64,000 nt of DNA, taken from assembly GCA_015179125.1 (NCBI GenBank), contig WHVA01000064.1, positions 62,001 through 126,000 of the forward strand, read 5' to 3'. The notes below the pieces were generated by a model. It saw nothing but the letters and a program-made list of their open reading frames with translations, made no database searches and had not been told where the DNA came from. The DNA is from Gautieria morchelliformis (lineage: Eukaryota; Basidiomycota; Agaricomycetes; Gomphales; Gomphaceae). Below, one piece after another: positions 31,051 through 42,630 of this stretch. Positions within the stretch are counted from its first letter, which is position 1; each line of letters starts with the position of its first letter. The translations under genes and the position numbers were made by a program.

Positions 31051-33469
31051 TTGTGAGTGGATAGTCCATGTACCGTAAGTGGATGTGAACATGGACCCCT
31101 GAGCGGCCAGCGGACTTACCATGAGAAGTAGATGGTGGATCATCCACCATCGGAACCGGTGGAGTGTCCATCTACTAGTGGTGGACCATCCATCAAAACC
31201 AGGTATGGTTGTCCCAGTGATTTATCAGGGGGTTTGTTCCCGCAGTGCATTGTCGGTATTCAGGATACGACGCATCAATCCTACAGACAGCATGGACAGT
31301 GCTCCTCCCCGAATTGGCTGCTCTGATGTCAGATCACCATCCTGTTCTCAGTGCTCAGGAAGACTAGAGGGAGGGCCGGCATGCGCTCAGCAGTGCCCTT
31401 GCTCACAAAGGTATCTAACAGCAAACACGGCATGACAGAGCATGTATCGCAGTTGTGTAGATAATGTACAGCCATGAATACTCATAATTGAAGGCTACTT
31501 CGGTGCTGTGGAAAGGCGGGGTTTCTTCAGAGATGTGGACGAGGGCCCTGCTATTAAACTTCTCTTCATAAGAGTCTGAGGCAACCCTCTAGGTGGCTGG
31601 AGCACTATCATCTCCCATAGCTCGGCTACCAACGTACTCCCCTGTTTGCTGATCAGGTAATGAATCAAGGTATTAGATAGGGAGACTGCGGCATGGTGGG
31701 AACAGCATGCCGAACAGACGAGGGAGAATATAGGACGTGTTCAGAGGTAAAATATAAGTATTTGTGTGTGGGAAATGGAGGCAACAAGGGCAGCGCACCA
31801 GGGGTTGTAACAACGGTCTTGTCTTAAGAAAAGAGTACAAGTACGAGCTTCGAAACGAAGGCGAAGTTCTGAGCATAGGTGCCATTGGGGAAATCAGGAA
31901 ACTCATTGTTGATACGCTTCAAGAAGTGGTTGGACGACAAATAAGGGGTAGCTGCGATGTGTCACGATAGCATTGCGCCTAGAATATGTCATCAAATGAA
32001 GTGGGGAGAGGGCAGAGCAACCACGCACACCAGAATGATGTTTTTCTGCGTCCAAGTAGTCTATACACCAGTGCTGGCAGAACCGTTTACCTAGCCCACA
32101 CCAAATGACCAGAGTCAAACCAACGAAGGCGCGAAGGCAAGAACACATGGCACTGATATTAAAGGGGTTAACTGCCATGGTGATGAGTACGGGCATAGAG
32201 ATGTACTCATACTTATCTTCATAACATTGTCGAAGACATGCTTGCGTGTTCTCTGAGCGAGGAAAGAGTGTGACACATTACATGTGGTGTCACGCCACCA
32301 TGTGGGACAGGTGGAGGGGAGTCAACACTATCATGGAGCCGAACACGCTCAAGGGAGCCACACTATAGTGCGCAAGCTTCACACAAAGTTTATAAGTATA
32401 CAGCAACATTGTTGTTACATTACATAGAGAGCCAAACAGGTAATATCAGTCAAACACCAGTCTGTGCACATGTACATGACTGCGGCGCTGCATCTCGAAC
32501 ATGGAAACAATGGTGTAATGTGGTGAATGGGGATATATTGACGCAGGGATGCGAAGGAGCATGGTGAGTGCGTGGTCGCGAGACAAGTGCAGAAGAAGTC
32601 GGTTCAGCGTTCGCACGTCGATGAGCACGAGTTCAAGATCAACGAAAAGGTATTGGGGAAGGGGATGGCGACCAGGACGATGCAGCGCAGAGGAAGGGTG
32701 ATCATGTCGATGGAGTTGAGATACTTAAACTGAGGAGGTGATCAGCGATTGCAGAAGAAGGGCGGGGAGAAGAAGGAAGAACACATACAGCTGCGTTTGC
32801 AGAGAGAAGATGGATTGCACTAAGGCCCTAAAAGCTGACATTTAAACAGGTGGATGTGGAGGTCAACGCACTAGGGTATGGCTGAGAACGCCGAGGCCAA
32901 GTCTCATGGAGGCAAGAGATTGACACAAGGCCAGTGGCCACCGACCACTAGTGCCTGCGCTTGGTAAGGTGTAGAGAAAAAGAAGTCAGCGGGGCACACA
33001 GCACATGGCACAATGGAGGCTAATGGACGAAAGACCACAGAGCACTACAAGTTATGCTTGGTAAGGAATAGCATGCAAGGAGGCAGGACAAAAGCGCAGT
33101 ATTGCATAATACACGTGAAACCTCGGCAAAAGGTGTCAGAATTCCCATGGGGGTTTTCACATCCCAGTGCCCTTGACGAGCAAGGGGATGTTCTGACGTA
33201 CTCGATCACATCAAATACAGATTCCTCGATCACTGGAGGACCCTTACTGCCAAGGTGGTCCGGTTGGGGAAATTGGAGTCTGAGGCATGATTCCCTACAG
33301 CCACGTACTTCGCCATGGTGTTACCCCATACCGGTGATGGATTTGCGCACCTGCGCCGCCACATTGTTCATATAAATTCCAACGTATTGGTGTCCATTCA
33401 CATGAACACCATAATGTGCCGAGAAGCACGAAGCGGACAGACATCCGGACAAACTGCCAATTGGGGTGC
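31051..33469. other. No identifiable gene
   Basis: Normal-composition sequence with short ORFs only. A near-perfect 21-nt palindrome (GATGGTGGATCATCCACCATC) stands at about 31131-31151. The ORF at 31121-31435 has no recognisable domain. Confidence 0.4.
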
Positions 33470-33610
33470 TAGGTGACATGTCACTGTGAGTAGTCAACCC
33501 AATGAATCCTATTGGGTGGACCCACTGAGGATTCAGTATATAAACCATTATAGCTAGCGTAAATACCAATAGAACCCGTTGAAAATTCAATGAATTGGTT
33601 TCAGTGGAAA
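33470..33610. repeat. Diverged inverted repeat flanking the gene-fragment mosaic, left
   Basis: Reverse complement resembles about 37105-37180 over some 65 bp (GTGGGT..CCCA.TAGG.TTCA.TGG, then CACAGTGA.TGTC). CCACTGA..TCAGTGG at 33527-33606 could equally mark a separate small MITE. Confidence 0.4.
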
Positions 33611-33878
33611 AAGTTTCGTTTCAATGAGTTGGTTTCAGGGGTTGACTCATGGGTATTCAGGGATCCTACAACGGAAGACCAATGGATTGAACCAGGCACT
33701 TCGAGTCGACAACCACTGGGTTCCCGTGAGATAGTCACTTACGACCCCGTGGTTCTATCACCACATTTCAGAGATGCAGCAACTGAATGTCACTGGCCTG
33801 AGATCTGAATAATATGAGGCAAATCACTGAATATTCATGAAATTTGTAGTGAATGCTAGGTTGTATAGCTATGAGTTT
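33611..33878. other. No identifiable gene
   Basis: Unremarkable sequence between the repeat and the GC-rich mosaic. Confidence 0.4.
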
Positions 33879-34165
33879 TCAATTCTCCTCAAACGTCTCC
33901 TCGACCGCCAGGTGCAGTGCGCGCTCCTCGATGTCGAGCTCCACATCCGCAGCCGTCAGCACACTGCTCGTCGTCGTCATCGTGAGCCCGGTCGCACCCG
34001 AGCGTGCCAAGTTCGAGCTCGCGCCCACACCCGCACCCGCCGCCGCCACACCCACCCCGCTCTCTCCTGCCGCTATCGCCCTCTGCACGCGCTCCCGCTC
34101 CTGCTCCTCGACAAGCTGCAGCACAAACTTCTCGACCTTCAGGCTCAGTGCGAGGCCGTAGTTCA
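33879..34165 (-). pseudogene. Unidentified gene fragment, C-terminal
   Basis: GC-rich minus-strand ORF with NMNYGLALSLKVEKF, VLQLVEEQERERVQRAI, an Ala/Gly-rich stretch and ELDIEERALHLAVEE, ending in a stop at 33879. Helical and charged, with codon use like host genes. I do not recognise it. It looks like the last exon of a gene captured or left behind. Confidence 0.35.
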
Positions 34166-34599
34166 TGTTGCTTGCCTTTTTGAAGCGGCCTGCACGCACG
34201 AAGCCGCAGTGTGTGGGTGGGGGCGGGGCGCCTGCCTTGGCCTTGGGTGGCTGGGCGGGGAATGGTGCTTGGGGCATGCAACCCAGCCGATGCCATGTTG
34301 AGCATAGAAGGCTTCGCGCGCAAGACGCTTGGTGGGGGGAAGAAGCTGGGATGATAGCCCAAGCTAGGGAGAGAATACAGAGGAGGTGTGCAGAGGCGTG
34401 TAGTCGAGAAAAAACAAAACAAATAGCAACACACCAGCATCCCATCATGATTAATAAAAATCGTCGACGTCCCACCCCGTCGCACATACGTCTGCATCGC
34501 TTTCTTCAAAAGAGACAGGTGATGGCTGGATGCACATGCACATGCATGGGCGCGCATGGGCCACGTGGGGAGCGTGCGAAAAACGACTTCACGCATGGC

Positions 34600-35031
34600 C
34601 TGTGTTTCCCATCACTGTGGGGACGCAGTCATACGATTGGGGCAAGGTGGGGCGCGCATCCAAGGCAGCGCAGTATGCGGCGAGTGGTGTCCCCAGCTTC
34701 ACGCTCGACGAATGCAAGCCGTATGCCAAGGTGCGCTGCCCAGTGTTGCAGTGCTGACTGTCTGGACTCACCGTGTCCCAGCTGTGGATGGGCATGCACC
34801 CGACGCTGCCCTCGCGCCTGCTCGGCACGCAGGAGACGCTGTCTGACCATCTGGCGGTGCACCCTGAGCTCGTGGGGTCCATGATCGCCGGCTGCTTCCC
34901 CGAGGCGAGGATGGGGAACCTCCCGTTTCTCTTCAAGATCCTCGCCATCCAGAAGGCCCTCAGCATCCAGGCTCACCCCGACAAGCAGCTCGCTGAGAGA
35001 CTCCACAACGCCCGTCCGGACTTGTACAAAG
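34600..35031 (+). pseudogene. Phosphomannose isomerase, 5' fragment
   Basis: Mannose-6-phosphate isomerase (interconverts fructose-6-P and mannose-6-P, cytosolic, feeds GDP-mannose and the cell wall) is recognisable from VFPITVGTQSYDWGKVG, FTLDECKPYAK, then after a GT-AG intron (34731-34782) LWMGMHPTLPSRLL, HPELVG, GNLPFLFKILAIQKALSIQAHPDKQLAERLH. It stops at DLYK (35031), about a third of the enzyme, before most of the catalytic zinc-site residues. The next bases belong to a different gene, so this copy cannot make an enzyme. Confidence 0.85.
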
Positions 35032-35069
35032 GTGCGTGTGACAGCATGATGCGGACATGGTGCTGATGT

Positions 35070-36595
35070 GCGCAGCAGCGAAGCGAGCCCAGCCCTGAAG
35101 AACATCAAGGCGCAGGAAGACGCCAACAGACCCCTGGGCATCACATGACCGAAAGACAAAGGCACGCTCGTCACAGCAGGCGGTGCGGGGGGCTACAGCA
35201 ACCCGTACTTCCTCACAGCGACGAACCGCTCGCCGAAATTCACGACACGCGGGCATGACGGTGCGCGCATCACCCTCGAGCTCAAGCTCAAGCTCGTGGC
35301 GGACATCGGGCTGGTTGGCTTCCCGAACGCCGGGAAGAGCACGCTGCTCAATGCGCTCACAAACCGCCGCGCCAAGGTCGCCACGTATGCATTCACGAGG
35401 CTCAACCCGCAGGTGGGCACCGTGCGTGTGTTCCAGGCCGGTGACTTTGACGGTGGTGGGGGCGTTGTCGAGGAGTCCGTGATAGAGTGCATGCGCGCGC
35501 ACGAGGGGCTGCATACCGGAGTCAAAGAAGGCCCGCAAAAACCGCGCCACAGGTGCACTGCTGCACTCCCAGCCGCAGGAGGAGGTCTTCCGCTTCACCA
35601 TCGCAGACAACCCCGGGCTCGTTGCGCAGCCCTCGGAGTGTTGGAGTTACCAGCGTGACCCCTGCTGCATCCACAAGCACCCACATACGTGGAGCCCTTG
35701 AGACGCGAGTCAGAGTTCCACGGCTTTTCCTCAGTCTTATCACACACTAGTGAGACTGAGGTAAATGTTATTGGAGGAGGAAGGACAGTTTCAATCAGGA
35801 CAATCTCACTTCTCATTTCTCTTATCACTCACCTTATTTTCCCATCATTCCAAGTCGAGTCGAGGCGTATACATGCGTACCATGAGTCAAACATCGAGTC
35901 GAGGCGCAGACATGCGTACCATTGAGTTAAGAGTTCATTTTCATGCCTATTATCGAGTCGAGTCGTCATTCCACTGGTCTGACATCATTTATTGCATCAT
36001 CTCCATCATTTATGAAGAGATTAGCCATATAGGAGCTGTTGCATCACTGTTGACATCATTATGCTCCTATCCCCTAAGTAGCATCATATTTCACATGATT
36101 ATTACACTTACACATGATTATTTCCCCCTATCCTACACTGCTTAAATACTTGGACTCTAGATACGAATAAACAAGTGACTTAACAATCTTTTTCCCTAGA
36201 GCTTCGAGTTATAAGCTTCTTTGGACTATTATTGTTTCCTCCTCAACTCTTATTGCACTAAGAACATTGCTTAATTCTAGAACTCTAGAACACTGCTTTT
36301 ATCTCTCACCAGAACACTGCTTGAGCTCTCCACCACACTATTAACCACTCGACTCCAACCCCTTAATCTGATTTATATTAGTAAACTGTTCACATACTCG
36401 CTCTTCATACACGTTATTGATCGCTCCTGTATCTAGCTGACTACTAGTACAGCTTCCAATATGGAGAACGTCAGGCTGGGGCACACGCTCCTGTGCAGCA
36501 TCGAGCGCGCCCGTGCACTCGCGTACATTGTGGACCTCAGCAGCGACCGCCTGTGGGATGCGCTCGACCTGAGGTCGGGTCCGCGTGAGTGACTC
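35070..36595 (+). pseudogene. Obg/MTG2-type GTPase fragment, interrupted
   Basis: Obg-fold end (ALKNIKAQEDANRP, GAGGYSNPYFLTATNRSPKF) then the G domain: ADIGLVGFPNAGKSTLLNAL (G1), ATYAFTRLNPQVG (G2), EEVFRFTIADNPGL (G3, DNPG) and, after the inserted LTR, ENVRLGHTLL..SIERARALAYIVDLS (36462-36540). Such GTPases assemble the mitochondrial large ribosomal subunit. There is an in-frame TGA near 35155, frame changes near 35520, a solo LTR in the exon and no C-terminus. The fragment starts directly after the PMI piece. Confidence 0.8.
35639..36461 (+). repeat. Solo LTR (Copia-like ends) inside the Obg exon
   Basis: 823 bp starting TGTTGGAGTTACC and ending GCTTCCAATA. TGTTGGA..TCCAATA are imperfect inverted ends (TCCAACA expected, one C to T). 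CGGAG (35634-35638) before and TGGAG (36462-36466) after are a 5-bp target duplication with one transition. The flanking protein reads on across it. An AAATACTTGG TATA-like stretch lies near 36144. Confidence 0.75.
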
Positions 36596-36599
36596 ACGG

Positions 36600-37429
36600 T
36601 GGGGCATCATCGATCGAAGTGGCAACTACGTGCGGACTGTGTTCAAAGATGATCTGGGCAGGGATGGAATGGAGGCGGACTAGTAGTAGGAGTCTTTTCA
36701 CACTTAGAGTCTATACTTAGTGCTGTATCTCAAAAGCAGTTGTCACTTGGGGCCACAGTAGCATTCCGGCACCTCAAGCATGGAAATTCATTGATACATA
36801 TATGGAAACTTCAGTATATTTGCCCAGAAATATATATATTAATTCACTGGATTTCACTAGTGCTCCATGAGCTATCTTGAAAAATTTTAAGTGTGCGAAC
36901 AACGGCAATCCAGGCCTTCGAGCACTGAAACTCTCATGATAATTACGTTGAATATGTAGTTCCTATGGCACGGAAACTAAGTGACAAAGCCGCTGAAAAT
37001 TCTACTGGTCCAACCACTTGAATAAATTCATTGGTTTTTTTCTAGGAAACCCGGTAAGCCCAAATTTCATTGGTTTGTTTCAATGGGGGCTGTTTCAATG
37101 ATGTACCCACTGAAAACAGAAACCCCGTGGGTAAACCCACTAGGTTTCAATGGATTCGCTATCCACAGTGATGTCTCCCATGCCAGCCTTCTTAGACCAC
37201 AGGACCATGTAACATTGCTTGCAGGCCAACAAACACAGCCTTTAGCATTGCATCGAGAGTACATCAACAACGGTCAAGATACAAAGCCAGAGCAGACAAA
37301 GATACGGTCAAGAAACGGTCAAGAAAAAGGCCAAAACAAGAAAGAGACAAAGACTGAGACAAAGACAAAATACTGAAACACTACAGGACACTCGACTTTA
37401 CATCAGAAAACACTATCTGGATTCGGGCA
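36600..37429. other. No gene; contains the right diverged inverted repeat
   Basis: About 37020-37180 holds sequence similar in inverse orientation to 33470-33610, including ATTCATTGGTTT-type words. Otherwise AT-leaning and non-coding. Confidence 0.4.
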
Positions 37430-38335
37430 GTACGGCATTGGACGACGAAGAACGGTCACGCAGGTGGGTTGGCGTAGTAGGTAAAGCCACACCTTGCAAG
37501 ATGGTGCCTGGGTCCACAGCTGCCTCTAATTTTGAGGGTTCGCCCAACATCGGGGTAGCGAACTGAGCTGACCCCTCCAGGATGTCATGTGGGTTGGAAG
37601 GCGTGGTAGGGATCAGCGGGAAGGGGAGGACAGAACGAGGCGTATAGGAAGGGGTGGAGGTGGGAGGCTGTAAGGGTTGCTCGTCTCGTGAGCGGCCAGC
37701 AACGCCATTAAGGGGAGATATAGGGCGGGCTGAGAAGAGTCACGTCACTAAGTCAGAGTCCATCGTTGTCGGGTAGATAACACCGATAATACCGTTGTCT
37801 GTGTTGGTGCGCTTGGGGTTTTGACCCGATAAACACTACGGATCCAGACCCCGGCTACCGATAAGAGAAGCGTCAGCTATATTCCACTGGTGTGGGGTAG
37901 ATGAGACCGTACCTGTGTCTGTGTTGATGCGCTTGGGGTTTTGACCCGATAAACACTACGGATCCAGCCCCCCCCGGCTACCAATAAGAAAAGCGTCAAC
38001 TATATTCCACTGGTGTGGGGTAGATGAGACCGAACCTGTGTCTGTGTTGGTGCGCTTGGGGTTTTGACCCGATAAACACTACGGATCCAGCCCCCTCGGC
38101 TACCAATAAGAAAAGCGTCAGCTATATTCCACTGGTGTGAGGTAGATGAGACCGTACCTGTGTCTGTGTTGGTGCGCTTGGGGTTTTGATCCGATACAAC
38201 ACTACGGATCCAGCCCCCTCGGCTACCGATAAGAAAAGCGTCAGCTAATATTCCACTCGTGTGGGGTAGATGAGAGCGATAATACCTGTGTCTGTGTTGA
38301 TGCGCTTGGGGTTGAGACCCGATAAATAGTGCCAA
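37430..38335 (-). pseudogene. Damaged tandem paralogue of the 38.3-41.0 kb gene
   Basis: Minus-strand pieces match the neighbour gene: MDSDLVT (stop) LFSARPISPLNGVAGRSRDE against MESDIATRLSSAHRIAPINGVARGSRDE, and TTPSNPHDILEGSAQFATP, KLEAAVDPGTILQGVALP, TPTHLRDR against the neighbour's C-terminal part. The middle of the gene is missing, there is an in-frame stop, and upstream of the ATG-equivalent lies the amplified intron-exon array (37796-38335). Confidence 0.65.
37796..38335 (-). repeat. ~122-bp tandem array of an intron-exon unit
   Basis: Four and a half units start at about 37796, 37916, 38039, 38161 and 38288 (plus-strand TGTCTGTGTTG). Read on the minus strand each unit is a GT..AG segment of about 58 nt (GTACGGTCTC.., branch-like AGCTGACGC, ..ATTGGTAG) followed by about 64 nt ending CAACACAGACACAG. 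The single-copy counterpart in the neighbour gene is its last intron before exon 4 plus the start of that exon (about 40570-40482). So splice sites and exon were copied together. Confidence 0.7.
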
Positions 38336-38341
38336 ACCGCA

Positions 38342-41022
38342 TTACCGCGGGAGAGCCTTTCCCCAATCATGTCGACCGACATCCCTCCCGTAATCCCCAA
38401 ACCTAGTATGACCAGCAAGCTCTGTCCCGTAAAGGGTTCTCAGCGGGGGCGGAGAACGGGCGATCCCATCCTCATCCACCTCGGGCCCGCCGGGCTCCGT
38501 GCTCTCCTCTTCCACTGTCGGCAGCCTCGGGGAACCCTGCAAGGAGAGCGAGAGTCCACGGGCCGGGGTTATAGCCGTGCGATGTCTGGAACCAGAACCC
38601 CGCTGAGGCGTGGAGAAGGGATCATACGTGTCGTTACGTTCCCTACGGCCACCGGCACGGGAGGTGGTGCTCCCTGAGGGTTCGGGTGGTACAGCATTGT
38701 ACGACGGTAGACGGTCACGGATGTGGGTGGGCGTTCGAGGTAAAGGCACCCCTTGCGAGATGGTGCCTGGGCTCCCAGCTGCCTCTAATTTCCAGGGTGA
38801 GCCCACCACCGGGGTACCGAACTGAGCTGACCGCTCCGGGATGTCCTGTCCGTTGGAAGGCGTGGTAGGGACCAGCGGGATGGGGAGGAAAGAATGCTGC
38901 TCATAGTGAGCAGGCGGCGGCAGGTCATCGAAAAACCACTGGTACCGCGTAGGGTCCACCGAGTCACAGGGGTTCCTCGTGTTGGAGGACGGGCCCGCAT
39001 CTGCTCGTCTGGGTGGCGGAGTGCATGGCGCACCCTCAGCAGGCGTCATCGCTCGGGTATTCGAAGGTCCAGCGATGTTGGTCGATGTCGATGTGCCAGC
39101 CCTTGGCATGGCCAAATCCTCACCTTCCAGGCGGAGGTACACATCGGCATCACCCGTTCTCGCAAGCGGCGGGGGAGCTTGGCTGCCAGCGGTGAAAAAT
39201 CCCGCAGGCGATTTCGACCGATGCTGTGGCGTAGACGTTGACCACGGACCGTCGGGCCCTGGCCTCATCAAAGGATATGCCCCTGCGTCCTCTTCAGGCT
39301 CGAGATCAAGCCGACGTCGCTTTCTCAAGGGCCTAGTCACACGATCGGCGGCTGCGAGGTCACCCCCCTCGTGCTGGTGCTCGCCATCTTCCATCACGCT
39401 CACATCAGGCGTATCCACAAGCCCGCGTGTGCGCTTCCCAAGGATAGGCTGCGACGGTGAAGGGTCCGGGAGCTCGGCGGGGTCAATCACTTTGGCCCTG
39501 GCAAAATCACGACAGTTAGTAATGCCCGCCGGGTGACAGCGGAAACAACTCACGGAGCAGCCACGCCAGACCCCCCAGCGGCTCCGGGGTTTGCATTCGT
39601 TTGTGAATCATCCCAAGTGCTCGTGTCGAATTCAGATGGAAAAGGTGGAAGCTCGCTACACGGTGACGACTGACTGTCGGGCCCTGGCCTAACCAAAGGA
39701 GATGGCCTTGCGTCCTCTTCAGGGTTGATATCAAGCCGACGTCGCTTTCTCAAGGGCCTAGTCGCACGATCGGCGGCTGCGAGGTCACCCCCCTCGTGCA
39801 GTTGCTCGCCATCTTCCATAACACTCACATCAGGTGTATCCACAAGGGGGCGTGTGCGCTTGCCCAGTGTAGGCCGCGATGGTGACGGATTAGGCAGCTC
39901 ACAGGCATCAATAACTTTGGCTCTGGCAAAAGCACGACAGTTAGTAATGGCCGCCGTGTGGGGTAGCGGAAACAACTCACGGAGCAGCCACACCAGAGCC
40001 CGCAACGACTTGGGGGTTTGCATCTGTCTCGCCATCCTTCCCATGGTCACTCGTGTCGTTGTCTTCGGGAGGATGACTAATCTCGATGGCCATGGAGGGG
40101 TCCCGGGCCTCCTCGCGATTAAGCAGCATCGTCTCGAGTTCACTGATACGATGCTTCAAATTTCCATTCTCCACCGCCATCTCTTTCGCTTGTATCTCCA
40201 GGCGAGCGACGCGAGCCTGCAATTCTGCATGAGACAGATCCGCCTGGGATTTCTGAACTTTGGCTTCGTCCTCGAGCTGCGTGATCCGTGACTGAATTGC
40301 AGCGAGTTGGGCGGAGGGAGTTGCGTAGGACGGGTGGGAACCGGTGGGGGTGTGAACCTGTAGGCGGGGCTCATCTCGTGACCCGCGAGCAACACCGTTA
40401 ATCGGAGCAATACGGTGGGCTGAGGAGAGTCGCGTCGCTATGTCAGATTCCATTGTTGTCGGGTAGATGCGATCGATAGTACCTTTGTCTGTGTTGGCGT
40501 GCTCGGCGGCCTCGTCTACCAATACAAAAAGCGTCAGCTTATGTCGAGGTAGAGCTTGCCGTCAACGTACCTGTTTCCTCGGTGATGTGCTCTTCCTGCA
40601 GTGTGGCACTGGCTCTAGTCCGGCGTCCTGTGCTACGCGTGATGGCCTTGTTCACCTTCCTGGCCCCCCTGGCACGCGCAAGGACCGGTACGGAGGCGAC
40701 ACGGCCTTGGGGGGTGGCTGGGAGGCGACACGCTCCGATGCTGCACGAAGCGGACGCGGAACGTCCTTCCCACTGGGACTAGGATGAGCGGATGCGTCGT
40801 TAAAGGATAACACGAAGATTAGCTTACTCGACGAGGTCACAAAGGGCGTTGATCATGTCATCGGTTTTCATGTTGGCCTTGATGTTATTGTCCTAGAAGG
40901 TATATCACGGTTCAGGACGATGATCCTGTTGCAGAAGAGAAATCGACGTCTACCTTGCACAGTGTCTGGATCTGCATCCGCGACAGCGACTGGAGGTTTT
41001 TACGGTCGGGTATTTGATTCAT
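38342..41022 (-). CDS. SAP-like/coiled-coil protein with duplicated exon
   Basis: Exons on the minus strand: 41022-40954 and 40892-40828 (NLQSLSRMQIQTLCKDNNIKANMKTDDMI, a SAP-like helix-turn-helix of the DNA-binding type), 40778-40571 (basic, TRSTGRRTRASATLQEE), 40515-39981 (coiled coil, LETMLLNREEARD), 39922-39554, and 39497-38342 (proline/serine-rich tail). The introns are GT-AG, 49-61 nt. Exons 5 and 6 begin with the same module (AKVID, LGKR, VDTPDVSVMEDGE, LRKRRRLD). A one-base frame change is needed in exon 3, near a run of six G at about 40660, so either the base count there is wrong or the gene is damaged. RKRRRLD looks like a nuclear localisation signal. No function known. Confidence 0.55.
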
Positions 41023-42630
41023 TGTTGATGCTAAGAGGTGGTGGAGGTTTCGACTAGCAAGCGTTGCGATGTGTGTCTTGTTCGACACAGTGGAGCGTTG
41101 GTGGTGGTGGTGGTGGTTGAAAGACAAGAGTCGAAACAAAGGTGAACAGTCACGTGAGCCTATTTAAACATCAAACAATTGTTGTAACTCCGCTGACATC
41201 GGTTACCGCAAGAAGAATGATTGGTTCTCCTCATAAAATGTTATTTTTATCCGCGTATTGTCCACTCTCTTTTTCTCAATTTTCAACGTACAACTAGGAG
41301 GTACAGCAGAAAGTTGTGGATGTGTCCCGCCAATTTTCATTTCAGGCCGTTACAGTAAAACGTAACAGCGATCTGTACCGGATTAGCGTTTGCGAGCCAT
41401 CGTCTTGGTTCCCTCCAGAAAGTGAGCAAGTGCAAGTTCACGCTGTGAAATAATGATCCCGTGACGCAGTGATACTTTCGAGGAGTGCTCCCTAATAATG
41501 TACCATTCGGTATGGCCATGGTTTTTCTTTCGAGGCCTGGTCCAGTATAGTGAACCACGAACCAACATGCTCCCAGCTAACGGGATCTGCCTTTGATCGC
41601 CCAAGTTCGGCCGAATTTTCCGCGCTTTCAGGTACAATTAATCTTGGGGATCAAATTTATCTGGAAGCCTGTTGCTTTCCTTTGTGAACCCGGCAATCTC
41701 CACGTACGCGATATCGCACTTCTACATTTCTGCCGGCACTGTGACTTCAATCCCTATCAGCGCCACGGTTCCAATCCACAGTGTAAGACCTTATTAAAGG
41801 TATATTGGTTTGATTTATCGTCGGACGGCTTCGTTATCAACATCCTGCCATTTCATTTGGGACATTTAGTCATGAAAGTGCGCCCCTTTTGCCAATAATC
41901 CAAGCCATGCCGTATCCTCGTGTTGTCCAAGTTGCGCAGGTCGCGGCCCACCTCCAGGGCCAGAGGAACCCCAGGTGGGGAAGCACTCATTAGAACTCAT
42001 CGGGCGTTGGAATCTCATTTATCTGCATTTATCTGTATAGAATACTGGAGAGTGCCATGTAACGGCTTTTGTCCTGGTCGATGTTTGATGTTCGTGTGGC
42101 GGCCACAATAGGTGATATGCGTCCGGCCTTGCGCCCAGTAAAGCCATGTTCATGGATGGCGGCCTTCATCTCATCTCGCCTCGTCACGCCTCCGATCCTC
42201 GGCATCAGGGTATTATTTCACCAGTCCATTGCAACGTGTCTGTGTGCCATGCAAGCGGAGCCTTCTATTGTTGGCCTGATGCGTACTCGCTTGGAGTTTT
42301 GCCCGCAATTCTGTGCACTGTTTCCACACCGCGTGTTGATCTATCTATGCTCAGAAGCCTTTGGACGCTCCGGTCATACTCCAGACGGTGATAGTACGGC
42401 AGCTATCGATTCTTGATGCATCGCAACCTCGGAGCTTATCGCGCATACGATTCAACATCATTTTTTCGCTTCAGATGCTTCACAACGCACTTCACCGTAT
42501 CCGTATTTGACACCGGTAGCGGTTTCTTAATATCGCTTGCTGTCAGCGTTTCCGGCCCGGTCCCCACGGAATATCGTTACGCGTTCGTCGTATATACCTA
42601 GATTAGTGTTAAATAGCTGCAGCTACTGTA
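41023..42630. other. No identifiable gene
   Basis: The first few hundred bases probably hold the promoter of the preceding gene. A (GGT)n run encodes only His in the reverse frame (about 41098-41117). ORFs at 41383-41637 (-) and 42069-42416 (+) have no recognisable domain. Confidence 0.4.

Noticed and set aside
31121..31435. 104-codon ORF near the hairpin-like GGTGGATCATCCACC
   Set aside because: Random composition and no domain or splice context.
37796..38335. CRISPR-like array
   Set aside because: A 122-bp period with no short identical repeats separated by unique spacers, in a eukaryotic gene context with splice signals.
38369..40787. Plus-strand ORFs through the SAP-like gene
   Set aside because: They mirror minus-strand exons with matched splice sites and repeated modules. 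No independent coding evidence.
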